Notes: generated from the sequence alone by a model not told the origin. A stretch of DNA of 64,000 nucleotides from Strongylocentrotus purpuratus (GCF_000002235.5 NW_022145613.1:15989883-16053882), one strand, 5' to 3'; counted from the stretch's first letter, positions 14,001 to 21,673 are shown. Program-made: numbers and translations.

Positions 14001-17000
14001 ACTACAGTCTATTGGGGAAAACGAGTATGGTAAAACAGGTCACTCAAAGGTTTTTATTTTTTTTTGGCACTTCTTGATCCCTTTAAAGGCATTGTTTAAA
14101 AATGTTGAATCTGAGATGCGCGGCCCTATGTGTTATCAGGGTCTGTGATATGGTGTTATATTGAAGCCCTAAAAAAATTGCGCTTCAAAAATTTCAAATC
14201 AAATCAAATAATATGTTTCCAAATCCAACATCAATTAAAAACAATGTGTAAAAAACAGTCAATAGGCAATAAAAACATTGTAAAACTATGACATTTCAAT
14301 CAAACGATTAAGAAGAAAACAAATCGAAACAAGTATAGCAATAAAAGAGAAACAAGGTACAGGCTACATTAAAAACATAAGTGGATAATTGGAAAATGGT
14401 GAACACAATAAAAGCCAGGTTTTTTTTACTTGATCACGAAGCGCCTCAAAAATTAAATTCTTTGAGTGACCGGTACTCGTTTCCCACCATAGACTGTAGT
14501 GTTATGAAAACCGTTAGAAAAATGTAAAATTTGGTTTCGATTTCCAATCATAAATATCTTGATAATCAGACAGGCGATCGGCTTGTAAAAGTCTTGGGGT
14601 TCCTGACTGACCTCAAGGTTTATAATTATGATTGCAGCATGAGCTAAATCCAGGATTTTGTTTCAGAATTTGAGACAAAGTTACTGAATCCCTTTAAAGG
14701 AAACTTTTCCATTGCTCAGCATTGTTAAAGAATACAAGAGACTTTGATGGTAGTTGTCCATGCACCAGACAAGGTTTCTTTAATATCATTCTACATCTTG
14801 GCATTATGAACAAAGGAACAGAAATAAAATAGAACATACAACAATTACAGAACAATGAATTATATGCAGAATTGAACGGATACGTATTTAGATTGTTGTT
14901 AAACATTTCAACATGACAGAATATACTGTGTTTGGTATTAATGGTTGTAACTGTTCATTCTGTATAATGTCACTTTATACTTTCAGAGGCAAGGCTGCCT
15001 ATGCATCAGCCGTGAACTTTGACGATGCAGCCAAAAAGAAAATTGGGAGTAAGTGACAAGATCATTAGATACTCTATCATCCTATCTTCTCATATTTCTA
15101 CATGTACATGAATTGTGTATTTTTATATTTGTTGCATACATGTCTGTACTGTCTTAAAAGTTAGCTTGATATTAGTTTTATAGTTTATTGGTTTGGTAAC
15201 AAATACAGAAAAAAATAAACAATTTTGTTTACATGTGACCAGTAGTCAGTTTAATTTAGCTTTACTTTTTTTTTATTTCTTGCATTTGACATACCAATAC
15301 ATGCATTTTACTTTGGGTTAATTAGCACATGACCGTCAACCTATTTTTTTGCTTTGATGACATATGAATAGTTTTCTGTTTAAAAACAAAAAAAGTTTGA
15401 TAATAAAAGAGGAGGATGGTAATGATGCTTGAGTTGCAATCGTTGATGGCAGCAACAAATTTGTTATAAACTTTTAATTTTTCCACTGCCACTTTCTTTC
15501 TCTATGCCCTTAATGTCTTTGTATACCATGTAAACATTTTTGGTGGCATTCTTTGAATTGTGACTGTAGTTCATCTATATCCCGATGATTCTCTTATTTC
15601 CTGATGGTTTAATACAGGAGCCATCTGATTCCTTTACGGGCAAACGGTTAAAATGAGATGGAATTGGTAATGTCTTACCACCATAATTTAATTATAACAT
15701 ACTCTTTGTCACTTTGTAGCGACCTACTTCATGACATACCACACCACCATGAGGAATTCCTCCACCTTTATTGATGCCTTGAAGATGTCGAGAGAGGTGT
15801 CGGCCAATATCACAGCCATGATCAACATTACAGACAACCCAGAGTTTGACGTCTTCCCGTACAGGTAATTACATGAAGGAGAAATCTCTACTTTTTGATA
15901 AATCACTTTTTTTTTGATAAATCACTAATTTTTGATGAATCACTAATTTTTGATAAATTATTAATTTTTGATGAATCATTAATTTATAATAGTTTACTTT
16001 CAGGCATTTTATATATTAATTTGAGGTGCCAAATAATAGCTAGTTGAAAACTGAGCAAGAAAATAGAGTAATTCAAGTCAGGATCTTAACTGGTGTTGGG
16101 CGGAGGCAAATTGGACACACTTATTCTCTTATTGTGTACCATCATTCAAATCTCGTAACATTTCAGTGTTTTATAATTTATGAATTAATGCCTGATTTAC
16201 AAGGTATAAAACAATTCATAAAACCTTTAATCCCAATGTTTCCGCTGCAGTATCTTCTACGTCTACTACGAGCAGTACCTGACCATCGTCCACGAGACCC
16301 AAGTCTCTCTGGGCATCGTCCTGGGAGCGGTGTTCTGCGTGACCTTCGTCCTCTTGGGCTTTGACTTCTTCGGTGCGTTCATCAGCACCTTGACCATTGC
16401 CATGATCACCGCCGACATGATGGCCATGATGTACCTCTGGGGCATTGACCTCAACGCCATCTCCTTGGTCAACCTCATTATGGTGAGTCACTCTCTCACT
16501 CTCTCTCTCTCTCGTTGGCTCTGTTTCTCCTCGTCACTTTCTCGTCATCTTTTTCTATCTATTAATTTTGTTTTCTCCTCGTCACTTGCTTTCTCTCTGT
16601 CAAGTTCTTTCCTTATAATTTCTCTCACTGTTTTTTTTTCTTCTTGCAGTCACTTTCTCTTTTGCTCTCTCTCTCTCTTTCTGTCACTTTCTCTTTTTCT
16701 TCTCTCTTTTACTTTTTCTCTGTCACTTGCAGTCAGTTCCCCTTTTCCTCTCTCTTTCTCTCTCTCTGTCACTTTCTCTTTTTCTTCTCTCTTTCACTTT
16801 CTCTCTGTCACTTTCCCTCCCTATCATTTTCTCTTGCTCTCCCTTTTTGGAGGCAATCAATTTCTCTCTATCTCTCTCTCTCTCTTTCACTTTCATTTTT
16901 TCTTCAGTTCCTTTCACTTTTTGACTCTTCTCTGTTCACCTTCTCTCTTTCTCTAGCTATCTCCTCCTTTCCTGTCTTTCTCTTTCTGTCCGTCTTTTTC

Positions 17001-18066
17001 TGTTTCTTAGTCTGATTTGACTTTCTCAGGGGTAGCCTTCATTGAAGTATTTTAGTAGTTGGACCAGTGATCTGTATGTCAGAATGGTGGAGGGACCATA
17101 GTCGAGGCTAAAGAGAGTTTCAAGGCTTAAAATGGTACTTCATCGATTACAAATTTGCACTTATTGAGCTAATTACTTCTGTACACCATTTTCAAAGAAT
17201 GTGTTGCATAAGCTGCAACTTGCACTGTGGCAATCATTTTAAAGTTTGTTCAGCTCTCAGATGTGCTATCCTTCATGCCATATTTTGTACGTTTGATTTT
17301 CAGTCTGTTGGTATCTCTGTGGAGTTCTGTTCACATATCGTCAAGGCTTTCACTCTCAGTACCGCGATGACCCGGTTAGAGCGTGCTCAGGATGCACTAG
17401 CTCATGTAGGAAGTTCGGTAAGTACCCCTTTCTATTCCAACACATCAGGCAGGGCCATTATTTTTATCCTAATTTGTTGCTGTATAGCCTACTTCTATTT
17501 CTCATTGCTGTCACAGTGCTTCAGTATCTAGAATTATATTTCACAAGAATGTACTTCATGTAAAGATATTGCTTACAATGTTGTTTTGTTGGAGTCATGC
17601 ATTGAGAATTAAATGAAACAAAGTAAAACAAAGTAAAACACAAAATGGAGTCATATTTACAGTTCATGTACACACAATATATAGTGTAGGTGATGAACTT
17701 CTGCACTAGATCATAAACTGCTGTACAAGATATTATTCCATGGAATAATTTTAGCTTATATTCTCACCTCTTGGAATTTTCCAAGGGATGCTTGCCCCTA
17801 GACCCTGTACCTCCCTGCTTCAGTTTTTCTCTGTTACATATCCATATGGTACAGGGAAACCTGTAGAATAAGGACCACTCAAGGGAATCATGAAAAGTAG
17901 TCTTTATAGGCAGGTGACCTTTATGTACTGCAGGGGCGGATCTAGAGGGGGGGTTGGGAGGGTTGCAACCCCCCAAAAAAAAAAAATCCGGGGACCATTT
18001 TTTTAAATCTTATCTTTTTTTTAAAACTTGTAATTTTATTTTATTCTATTTCTATGTATTTATTTC

Positions 18067-18099
<33 letters not shown>

Positions 18100-21000
18100 G
18101 CCTCCGCCACCGAAGGTGGTGCCGGAGGCATCATGTTTTCGGGTTGTCCGTCCGTACGTCCGTACGTCCATACGTCCGTCCGTACGTCTGTACGTCCGTC
18201 CCGTTTGACCGTTATCACAATATCTCAAGAACCATTTAAGATTTAAACTTAAGACTCGGGAATAGTATTTATCACCATAGGAAGACGATCTGATTAGATT
18301 TTGGAGTACGTAGGTCAAAGGTCACAGGTCACAGAGGTCAACTTATGAAATTCCTTGTATTGAGTTTGTTAGCGCGATATCTCAAGAACCATTTGAGATT
18401 TAAACTTCAAACTTTAGGATAGTATGTATCACCATAGGAAGATGATCTGATTAGATTTTGGAGCACGTATGTCAAAGGTCAAGGGTCACAGAGGTCAACT
18501 TATGAAATTCCATACATTGAGATTGTTATCATGATATCTCAAGAACCACTGGAGATTTAAACTTCAAACTTAGTGATAGTGTGTATCACTATAGGAAAAC
18601 AATCTGATTACATTTTGGAGCACGTAGGTCACAGGTCAAGGGTCAAAGAGGTCAACTTATGAAATTCCATACATTGAGATTGTTATCATGATATCTCAAG
18701 AACCACTGGAGATGTAAAAACTTCAAACTTAAGGATAGTATGTATCACCATAGGAAGACGATCTGATTAGATTTTGGAGCACGTAGGTCAAAGGTCAAGG
18801 GTCACAGAGGTCAACTTATGAAATTCCATACATTGAGATTGTTATAATATCTCAAGAACCACTGGAGATTTAAACTTCAAACTTAATGATAGTGTGTATC
18901 ACTATAGGAAGACAATCTGATTAGATTTTGGAGCACGTAGGTCAAAGGTCAAGGGTCACAGAGGTCAACTTATGAAATTCCATACATTGAGATCGTTATC
19001 GGGATATCTCAAGAACCACTGGAGAATTTTCACTTCAAACTTAATGATAGTATGTATCACCGTATCATAATATCTCAAGAACCACTGGAGATTTAAACTT
19101 CAAACTTAATGATAGTGTGTATCACCATAGGAAGACAATCTGATTAGATTTTGGAGCACGTAGGTCAAAGGTCAAGGGTCACAGAGGTCAACTTATGAAA
19201 TTCCATACATTGAGATTGTTATCATGATATCTCAAGAACCACTGGAGATTTAAACTCCAAACTTGTTTAAATTGCTCTATGGCGGAGGCATCATTTTCGA
19301 CTGCGCGCAGTCAAAATTCCATCTAGTTTCTTTTTGGGGGGAGGGGGGGGGGGGGGTTGGGCGAACAAATGTCACAGAGTCCCTTGCCCCCCCCCCCCCA
19401 TCAGCTTTTTTGAGGACACGGGCCACCGCCGAAATGACAAGCTAGGCCAGCGTTGCCGATTCTCATCCCCAAAATCCCCACATTAAAAAAAAATTTAAAA
19501 AAAAGGGAAAAAAAAGAAAAAAAGAAAGAAAAAAGAACGCACGCTGGAGAGAAACCCTTTCAAGTGCAAATATTGTGAGAAGATATTCAACTCATCTGGT
19601 AACTTAACCAAACACATTATAACTCTGGATATAACTGTGTATTTAACTGTTACTTGATTTAAAAAGACGTTATCATGCACTGCTTTTTATGGTCTCCATT
19701 GTGTTAATAGATGCCAGGAAAACATCACTTACGGGGTTCAAATAAACACCCCAAAAAAATCGGCCCCCCCCTGAGCAAAAAGCTAGATCCGCCCCTGTAC
19801 TGGTTCCTTAAAGCCTGTCTGCACTAGTTTGGCCAGGGGGGATTAGACCTCCCTGCAAGGTCACTGCCAGGTGGTTATCTCATCAAATCAGCTCTCAATT
19901 AACATAGAAAAAGGAGATCATGGGGGACCAACAGGCACCGATTAGGCATTGTTTGCTGTATAGAGGGTGTAAGAAGCTATAAGTATTGCAGTGGGGCTTT
20001 GAACACTGGATATTCAATGTTTTGCTCTTGAAGTTGATATATTTGCAGACTTTCTATTAAAAATTAAGTTTTAGAATTCCTGTTATTCTTCCTTAAAGAA
20101 AAGGCCTGTAATGGTCATGCAATTTCATTGTGAAAGAAACGTTGTGGAATCGATCAGAAAAGGTTGATCATCTACAAGGTTGATCAAGTGCAAGTTTTTT
20201 TTCAGAGAAAATTTATCCTAGGGAATCATGAAATGTGGTCTTTACAGACAGGTGGTCTTTCTGTACAGGTGGTCACTTTATTACCAGGTTTGACTATAAT
20301 TGTTTTCTTCTTCCCTTTTCCACCAGGTGTTTAGTGGTATCACGCTGACCAAGGCCTTTGGTATCATCATCCTAGCATTCTCTCACTCTCAACTCTTCAA
20401 GGTGTATTACTTCAGGATGTACCTCGGGATGGTTGTCTTTGGGGCCACCCATGGACTCATCTTTCTACCAGTACTCCTCAGTTATATAGGTAAGTCCTGT
20501 CTTTAATAAAGGGCCTTCCAAACACGAGGAAGGAAAAATCATGTGGAGAATTGTTTTTATAAAGAAACATATAAAGATATAGACACATATAAACACACCA
20601 TGCCGGTGTAGCAAAAGTGATTCTACAATTTGTGAAATAAAATAGAAAAGGGAAAAAAAGAGCAGTTTAAGCACTTGACTTGAAATTTGAAGGTCGTGGT
20701 TCGATCCCCGACATGGCACTTATGTCCTTTGGTATTTGGTAAGACGCTAATCTACATTTGCCACTCTCCACCCAGGTGTTAAATGGTTACCCGGTGCGAA
20801 AGAAATGTGGTTGGATGAGCAAGTGGCACTTGTAAAATGGCAACTGGCCGAAATGCTCCCCAGGGAGTGGAGAATGTGCATACATTGTGTATGCATAATT
20901 CGTTGACCGGGGTAATGATATGTACTGCGCCTAGAAACAAAGTATTAGTCGCATTATAAATGTGAGCTATTGTTATTATTGTCATTCATTTAATAATTCC

Positions 21001-21128
21001 TGACAGGTCCCGGTGTGAACAAGGCACGTATCTTGGAAGAGCAGGAGCAGGCCAGAGGTGGAAGGCGAGGTGCGGACAACGAGCACCTCATCCCCGCTCG
21101 GGATTCCCAAGGATTCTTCTATGCGTGA
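1..21128 (+). CDS. NPC1: NPC1 intracellular cholesterol transporter, 3' two thirds (16 exons, 731 codons, 5' end outside window)
   Basis: NPC1 is a polytopic protein of late endosomes and lysosomes that takes cholesterol from NPC2 and passes it to the limiting membrane. Sixteen exons join in frame with GT-AG introns and continuous phases. In order they give: the end of the middle luminal domain ([14 protein letters not shown]), the sterol-sensing domain ([31 protein letters not shown] with the conserved Pro; GEVAPSM), the Cys-rich C-terminal luminal loop ([33 protein letters not shown]), and the last RND-like membrane block ([35 protein letters not shown]). Length and order match the human C-terminal part closely. 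The cytosolic tail ends FFYA rather than in a terminal LLNF-type motif. The family alternatives NPC1L1 and Patched are less likely: the CGGSGC and VEFCSH blocks and the tail are NPC1-like. The first third lies upstream of base 1. Family function is established knowledge; identity rests on recalled similarity. Confidence 0.97.
135..525 (+). repeat. Tandem duplication covering the exon a donor site
   Basis: The segment from 135 (gaggtaggat) recurs at 364 with a 229-bp offset and about 85% identity by eye. Between the copies a 32-bp unit (core acagtcttgaatacac) is repeated three times from about 266 to 355. Confidence 0.85.
527..1123. other. Rest of NPC1 intron a
   Basis: AT-rich intron with one poly-G run near 776-790. 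Nothing else recognised. Confidence 0.7.
1124..1252 (+). CDS. NPC1: NPC1 exon b: first sterol-sensing-domain helix
   Basis: Acceptor tatacag|cgg, phase 0. It encodes [14 protein letters not shown], then the hydrophobic [19 protein letters not shown] helix and the CRRLM turn. The donor is atg|gttcgt, a GT donor with poor consensus after the GT. The next exon continues IDSK, as expected for the family. Confidence 0.94.
1529..1595 (+). repeat. Degenerate copy of the exon b 3' end
   Basis: gattgatggttcatatt and cacctctctgtcatta repeat, with changes, the sequence at 1245-1300 that spans the exon b donor. No open frame is kept. Confidence 0.6.
1986..2031. repeat. (CT)n microsatellite
   Basis: About 20 CT units with CT-rich continuation to about 2080. 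Confidence 0.95.
2985..3262 (-). mobile_element. tRNA(Val)-like SINE with (TTA)n tail
   Basis: Read on the minus strand, a tRNA-like head lies at 3257-3180. The A box tggctcagtcagtagagc lies at 3248-3231, a CAC anticodon-like triplet in the middle, and the B box gggttcgaacccc at 3205-3193. A tRNA-unrelated body follows and ends in an (ATT)n tail at about 3009-2989. The acceptor stem does not close, so this is a pol III SINE and not a functional tRNA gene. Confidence 0.85.
3878..4119. mobile_element. MITE, AGGCCTGTTTTCATCA family, copy 1
   Basis: Imperfect inverted ends: ttacacact, then aggcctgttttcatcagacc at left; gaagacagatct, then agtgtgtgtaa at right. Inner arms are gttgcaaataacc / ggttattttgcaac. 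The same family occurs at 10924 and 33117. No coding capacity. Confidence 0.75.
4120..6176. other. NPC1 intron b, distal part
   Basis: AT-rich, no coding exon recognised. It holds a poly-C run at 4203-4217 and a stretch at 5465-5620 with repeated agcccccgaaa motifs that looks like part of an old element. Confidence 0.6.
6177..6359 (+). CDS. NPC1: NPC1 exon c: sterol-sensing domain core
   Basis: Acceptor ttag|att, phase 0, 61 codons. It encodes two sterol-sensing helices with [19 protein letters not shown]. The Pro in EVVPF corresponds to the Pro whose mutation in mammals blocks sterol sensing (family knowledge). Donor cag|gtatga. Confidence 0.96.
6360..6870. other. NPC1 intron c
   Basis: Short intron with a purine-rich tract at about 6610-6720 (gagagg/gaaagg repeats). 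No other structure seen. Confidence 0.7.
6871..6985 (+). CDS. NPC1: NPC1 exon d
   Basis: Acceptor ggacag|aga, phase 0 in and phase 1 out. It encodes [12 protein letters not shown] and then [17 protein letters not shown], the conserved GEVAPSM segment of the sterol-sensing domain. Donor catcg|gtgagc. Confidence 0.95.
7003..7100. repeat. Fragment of a dispersed repeat (gtcaaacctctct... ggccacctg)
   Basis: The motif cagtcaaacctctctagaaa followed by ccacctg resembles in inverted form the sequence at 20215-20296 (acaggtggtc... ccaggtttgac) and flanks at 17865-17930. Truncated, class not assigned. Confidence 0.45.
7690..7975 (+). mobile_element. 3' end of a non-LTR retrotransposon (LINE), reverse transcriptase C-terminus
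   Basis: In frame from 7712 to a TGA at 7838-7840 it reads [18 protein letters not shown], then [11 protein letters not shown]. This is the typical C-terminal block of CR1/L2/Jockey-like reverse transcriptases (FAVAAPRLWNSLP... FKKxLKTxLF). A 3' UTR follows with the motif gtaagcgctatggtac and a (TTA)-rich tail at about 7957-7975. Everything upstream is missing, so this is a 5'-truncated dead copy. Confidence 0.8.
8008..8135 (+). CDS. NPC1: NPC1 exon e
   Basis: Acceptor cttag|gtgcc completes a Gly codon. It encodes [17 protein letters not shown] and [17 protein letters not shown], the last sterol-sensing helices, and ends at RQE. Donor gag|gtatgc, phase 0. Confidence 0.95.
8136..8838. other. 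NPC1 intron e
   Basis: No element recognised. Near its 3' end the motif taaccttttactttt occurs twice, each copy followed by cttcag, giving two tandem acceptors (8793 and 8838). Confidence 0.6.
8839..8976 (+). CDS. NPC1: NPC1 exon f
   Basis: Acceptor cttcag|gcc, phase 0, 46 codons: ANRYEIFCC, a cytosolic linker, then [13 protein letters not shown] and the start of the next membrane helix (RVIV). Donor gtg|gtgagt. A second in-frame acceptor lies 45 nt upstream (see findings). Confidence 0.93.
9035..9220 (+). mobile_element. LINE 3' remnant
   Basis: Contains [14 protein letters not shown] (about 9060-9100), the last block of an L2/CR1-like reverse transcriptase, followed by a 3' region with gcactttataaattgatatt and a TTA-rich tail near 9190-9215. 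Short and heavily decayed. Confidence 0.6.
9315..9720 (+). mobile_element. TTAA-flanked MITE, family T, copy 1
   Basis: Starts TTAAAGGTAAAGACAAGTA and ends with the inverted form ggtctttatctTTAA, so TTAA borders both sides. The interior shares long stretches (gcaatcgcatgacc; catatacatctttctgtg; tttgatgattccagaacc) with copies at 36790, 55510, 24894, 39868 and 40872. TTAA target sites with AGG-type termini fit piggyBac- or Kolobok-type transposases; no transposase gene is present. Confidence 0.85.
10212..10301 (+). CDS. NPC1: NPC1 exon g
   Basis: Acceptor ttacag|gtg, donor gag|gtaaga, both phase 0, 30 codons. A membrane helix [18 protein letters not shown] is followed by [10 protein letters not shown], the entry to the C-terminal luminal domain. 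Confidence 0.95.
10382..10412. repeat. Poly-G tract
   Basis: About 30 nt almost entirely G following a T-rich run. Quadruplex-prone and probably of uncertain true length. Confidence 0.9.
10924..11250. mobile_element. MITE, AGGCCTGTTTTCATCA family, copy 2
   Basis: Left end tagacctgttttcatcacc and gtttgccaaataaccc; right end gggttatttggcaaac and gctgatgaagacaggcct in inverted orientation. Inside are repeated tagcgggctaattt motifs. Related to copies at 3878 and 33117. Confidence 0.8.
11328..11518 (+). CDS. NPC1: NPC1 exon h: C-terminal luminal domain
   Basis: Acceptor tgcag|gac, phase 0. It encodes [38 protein letters not shown] and the start of QYTRV. The donor ata|gtatgt splits a Tyr codon (phase 2). 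Confidence 0.96.
11843..12260 (+). mobile_element. TTAA MITE, family T (subfamily B), partial
   Basis: Starts TTAAAGATGAACTTGAGTTC and matches 24894 onward for about 200 bp (gttcaagattacaaata; aaatgtatagtggctgagtaa). The right part differs and no clear inverted end is seen, so the right boundary is uncertain. Confidence 0.6.
12358..12479 (+). CDS. NPC1: NPC1 exon i: Cys-rich luminal loop
   Basis: Acceptor aacag|cac completes the Tyr codon. It encodes [19 protein letters not shown] (a glycosylation sequon), CCRV and DFCPST. Phase 1 donor ctg|gtatgt. Confidence 0.95.
12505..12661. mobile_element. Hairpin MITE next to the exon i donor
   Basis: Arms of about 65 nt: ggggactttcagatttgcac, then gtcgacatagtggact, and the inverted copy agtccactatgtcgac, gtgcaaatctaaaagtccc. 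The centre holds a gtgacgtccttttaaggca duplication. Almost the whole element folds on itself. It begins 26 nt after the exon i donor. Confidence 0.85.
12662..13656. other. NPC1 intron i, remainder
   Basis: Contains a poly-C run (12946-12967), a poly-G run (13139-13151) and, at 13505-13600 on the minus strand, a LINE/SINE-type tail (gcactgtacaagcacgg then (TTA)n). Otherwise unremarkable. Confidence 0.65.
13657..13783 (+). CDS. NPC1: NPC1 exon j: Cys-rich luminal loop
   Basis: Acceptor caacag|acac. It encodes [14 protein letters not shown], then an acidic stretch [13 protein letters not shown] and SCSKG. Phase 2 donor agg|gtaaga. Confidence 0.93.
13805..14697. mobile_element. 893-bp TTAA-flanked element with about 260-bp terminal inverted repeats
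   Basis: Left end TTAAAGGGATCCGGTAACTT; right end is the inverted form, aaagttactgaatcccttTAA. The arms 13809-14070 and about 14430-14693 are inverted copies at roughly 85-90% identity by eye (for example ctgtctgattatcaagata against tatcttgataatcagacag). TTAA at both borders and AGGG termini fit Kolobok-like elements. No protein is encoded. It nearly fills the intron between exons j and k. Confidence 0.85.
14987..15048 (+). CDS. NPC1: NPC1 exon k (short)
   Basis: A 62-nt exon with acceptor tttcag|agg and donor ggga|gtaagt. It completes [13 protein letters not shown] and runs into the basic segment KKKIG. The first part matches the family's GGHAAYSSAV block. Confidence 0.92.
15049..15719. other. 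NPC1 intron k
   Basis: AT-rich, no repeat family or exon recognised. Confidence 0.65.
15720..15864 (+). CDS. NPC1: NPC1 exon l
   Basis: Acceptor ttgtag|cga. It encodes [14 protein letters not shown] and NIT sequons and EFDVFPY. Phase 2 donor acag|gtaatt. Confidence 0.94.
15894..15990 (+). repeat. Short minisatellite
   Basis: About five copies of a 19-20 bp unit, tttttgataaatcactaa, alternating gataaa/gatgaa. Confidence 0.85.
16251..16482 (+). CDS. NPC1: NPC1 exon m: final membrane block, part 1
   Basis: Acceptor ctgcag|tat. It encodes [16 protein letters not shown], then three hydrophobic segments ending [16 protein letters not shown]. Donor atg|gtgagt, phase 0. It is GC-rich compared with the introns. 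Confidence 0.97.
16490..17005. repeat. Polypyrimidine tract, (CT)n-rich
   Basis: About 500 nt of CT/CTTT-rich sequence starting within 10 nt of the exon m donor, with degenerate units such as tctctgtcactttctct. Open frames here (Ser/Leu/Phe-rich) are by-products of composition. Confidence 0.95.
17304..17417 (+). CDS. NPC1: NPC1 exon n
   Basis: Acceptor ttttcag|tct and donor tcg|gtaagt, phase 0, 38 codons. It encodes [17 protein letters not shown] and [13 protein letters not shown], the conserved RND/NPC1 segment. Vertebrates have SCGIS where this has SVGIS. Confidence 0.97.
18065..18099. repeat. (TTA)n microsatellite
   Basis: Eleven or so uninterrupted ATT/TTA units immediately left of the gcctccgccacc palindrome. 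Confidence 0.95.
18099..19326 (+). mobile_element. Non-autonomous Helitron-like element with internal tandem array
   Basis: The left part has the palindrome gcctccgccacc/ggtggtgccggaggc and (cgtccgta)n. The right end has ggcggaggcat, then the hairpin gactgcgcgcagtc, 10 nt, and CTAG before a T. A hairpin about 10 nt before CTRR at an A/T target is the Helitron 3' signature. The 5' TC end is not located with confidence. A short relative lies at 29817-30010. Confidence 0.7.
18208..19262 (+). repeat. 157-bp tandem array with nuclear-receptor-like half-sites
   Basis: tatctcaagaaccac recurs at 18221, 18378, 18535, 18692, 18848, 19005, 19071 and 19228, giving a 156-157 bp period with one 66-bp short unit. 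Most units contain AGGTCA half-sites in direct orientation. Confidence 0.95.
19534..19622 (+). pseudogene. C2H2 zinc-finger fragment inside the transposon
   Basis: RTHAGEKP from 19534, then in a shifted frame [20 protein letters not shown]. This is the linker (TGEKPF-like) and one finger of a C2H2 protein (CxxC, F, L, first H). A one-base shift lies between the linker and the finger, and the second His is lost. It is a dead captured or inserted fragment. Confidence 0.75.
20093..20185 (-). mobile_element. TTAA MITE, family T, fragment
   Basis: TTAAAGAAAAGGCCTG followed by atggtcatgcaatttc and ttgtggaatcgatcag matches the inverted right end of family T. The rest is missing. Confidence 0.65.
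20327..20489 (+). CDS. NPC1: NPC1 exon o
   Basis: Acceptor caccag|gtg. It encodes [36 protein letters not shown] and [10 protein letters not shown], the last membrane helices. Phase 1 donor atag|gtaagt. Confidence 0.97.
20600..20990 (+). mobile_element. tRNA-derived SINE
   Basis: The B box ggttcgatccc lies at 20698-20708 within aaggtcgtggttcgatcccc. The body contains ctccacccaggtgttaaatg and the 3' tail ends gcattataaatgtgagc then TTATTATTG. Related minus-strand copies occur at 43880-44110 and 46425-46520. It fills the last NPC1 intron. Confidence 0.8.
21007..21128 (+). CDS. NPC1: NPC1 last coding exon and stop
   Basis: Acceptor tgacag|gtc. It encodes [19 protein letters not shown], a basic/acidic cytosolic tail with DNEHLI, and ends SQGFFYA then TGA. 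DNEHLI fits the acidic dileucine sorting consensus [DE]xxxL[LI]. Confidence 0.95.
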
Positions 21129-21673
21129 TGACATCATCAAAATAGAAAACTGCCTTCTTTTTTTTACATGATGCTATGGGAATGCAAACCAGTTATTTAA
21201 ATTGAGGAGTGATATATATATATATATATATATGTATGTAATCTGTGTATATTAATATGATGTAATGCCAAGATGAAATATCTTCTGCAATCGTAGTTGT
21301 GATTTTTACATGTCATGCACTGTTATACCCCACCATACTGCCCAAAGGTAATTTTGTGTTTGGTCTGTTCTCGGTCTTAGCTTTTTTCTATCCTATTTAA
21401 ATGTTATGCTTGCTGTTTGTCTGTTGTGTTTTTTTAGCTTACCAGATTGAAGCAAGTATCTTGTACTAGTTCATTATCATAGTCTGATTATAACGCCTTA
21501 TATACGTACATGTATGTCACTGTAAGATGTGCTCAAAGCCTGCAGTTATACTGATTAGTGTAAACTCTGATAGCATTGTGATATTTCTTGTGTTGCATAT
21601 TTGGATCAATTCAACTAAGATATGATACCCTTTACCTAATTTATGGAAAGAAGTTTTAATGTTGATTCTTATA

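Larger units (their letters stand above)
17931..19797. mobile_element. CAGGGGCGGATCTAG inverted-repeat transposon carrying a nested Helitron
   Basis: Outer ends CAGGGGCGGATCTAG (17931) and ctagatccgcccctg (ending 19797) are perfect inverted repeats flanked by TACTG on each side. Such CAGGGGCGGATC ends are common on hAT-like non-autonomous elements, although only a 5-bp duplication is clear here. Inside lie a (TTA)n run, the Helitron-like insertion (to 19326) and a broken zinc-finger fragment (19534-19622). No transposase recognised. Confidence 0.8.

Noticed and set aside
18100-18208. Arg/Val/Pro-rich repeat protein (VRPSVRP)
   Set aside because: Comes from (cgtccgta)n at the head of the Helitron-like element and is found in all frames.
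18208-19262. CRISPR-like array
   Set aside because: The unit is 157 bp with no unique spacers, and the genome is eukaryotic.
1-21128. Identity as Patched, Dispatched or NPC1L1 instead of NPC1
   Set aside because: The luminal CGGSGC, CCRV and CRSCRPL blocks and the [10 protein letters not shown] segment fit NPC1; NPC1L1 is a vertebrate-type paralogue and Patched lacks these loops.
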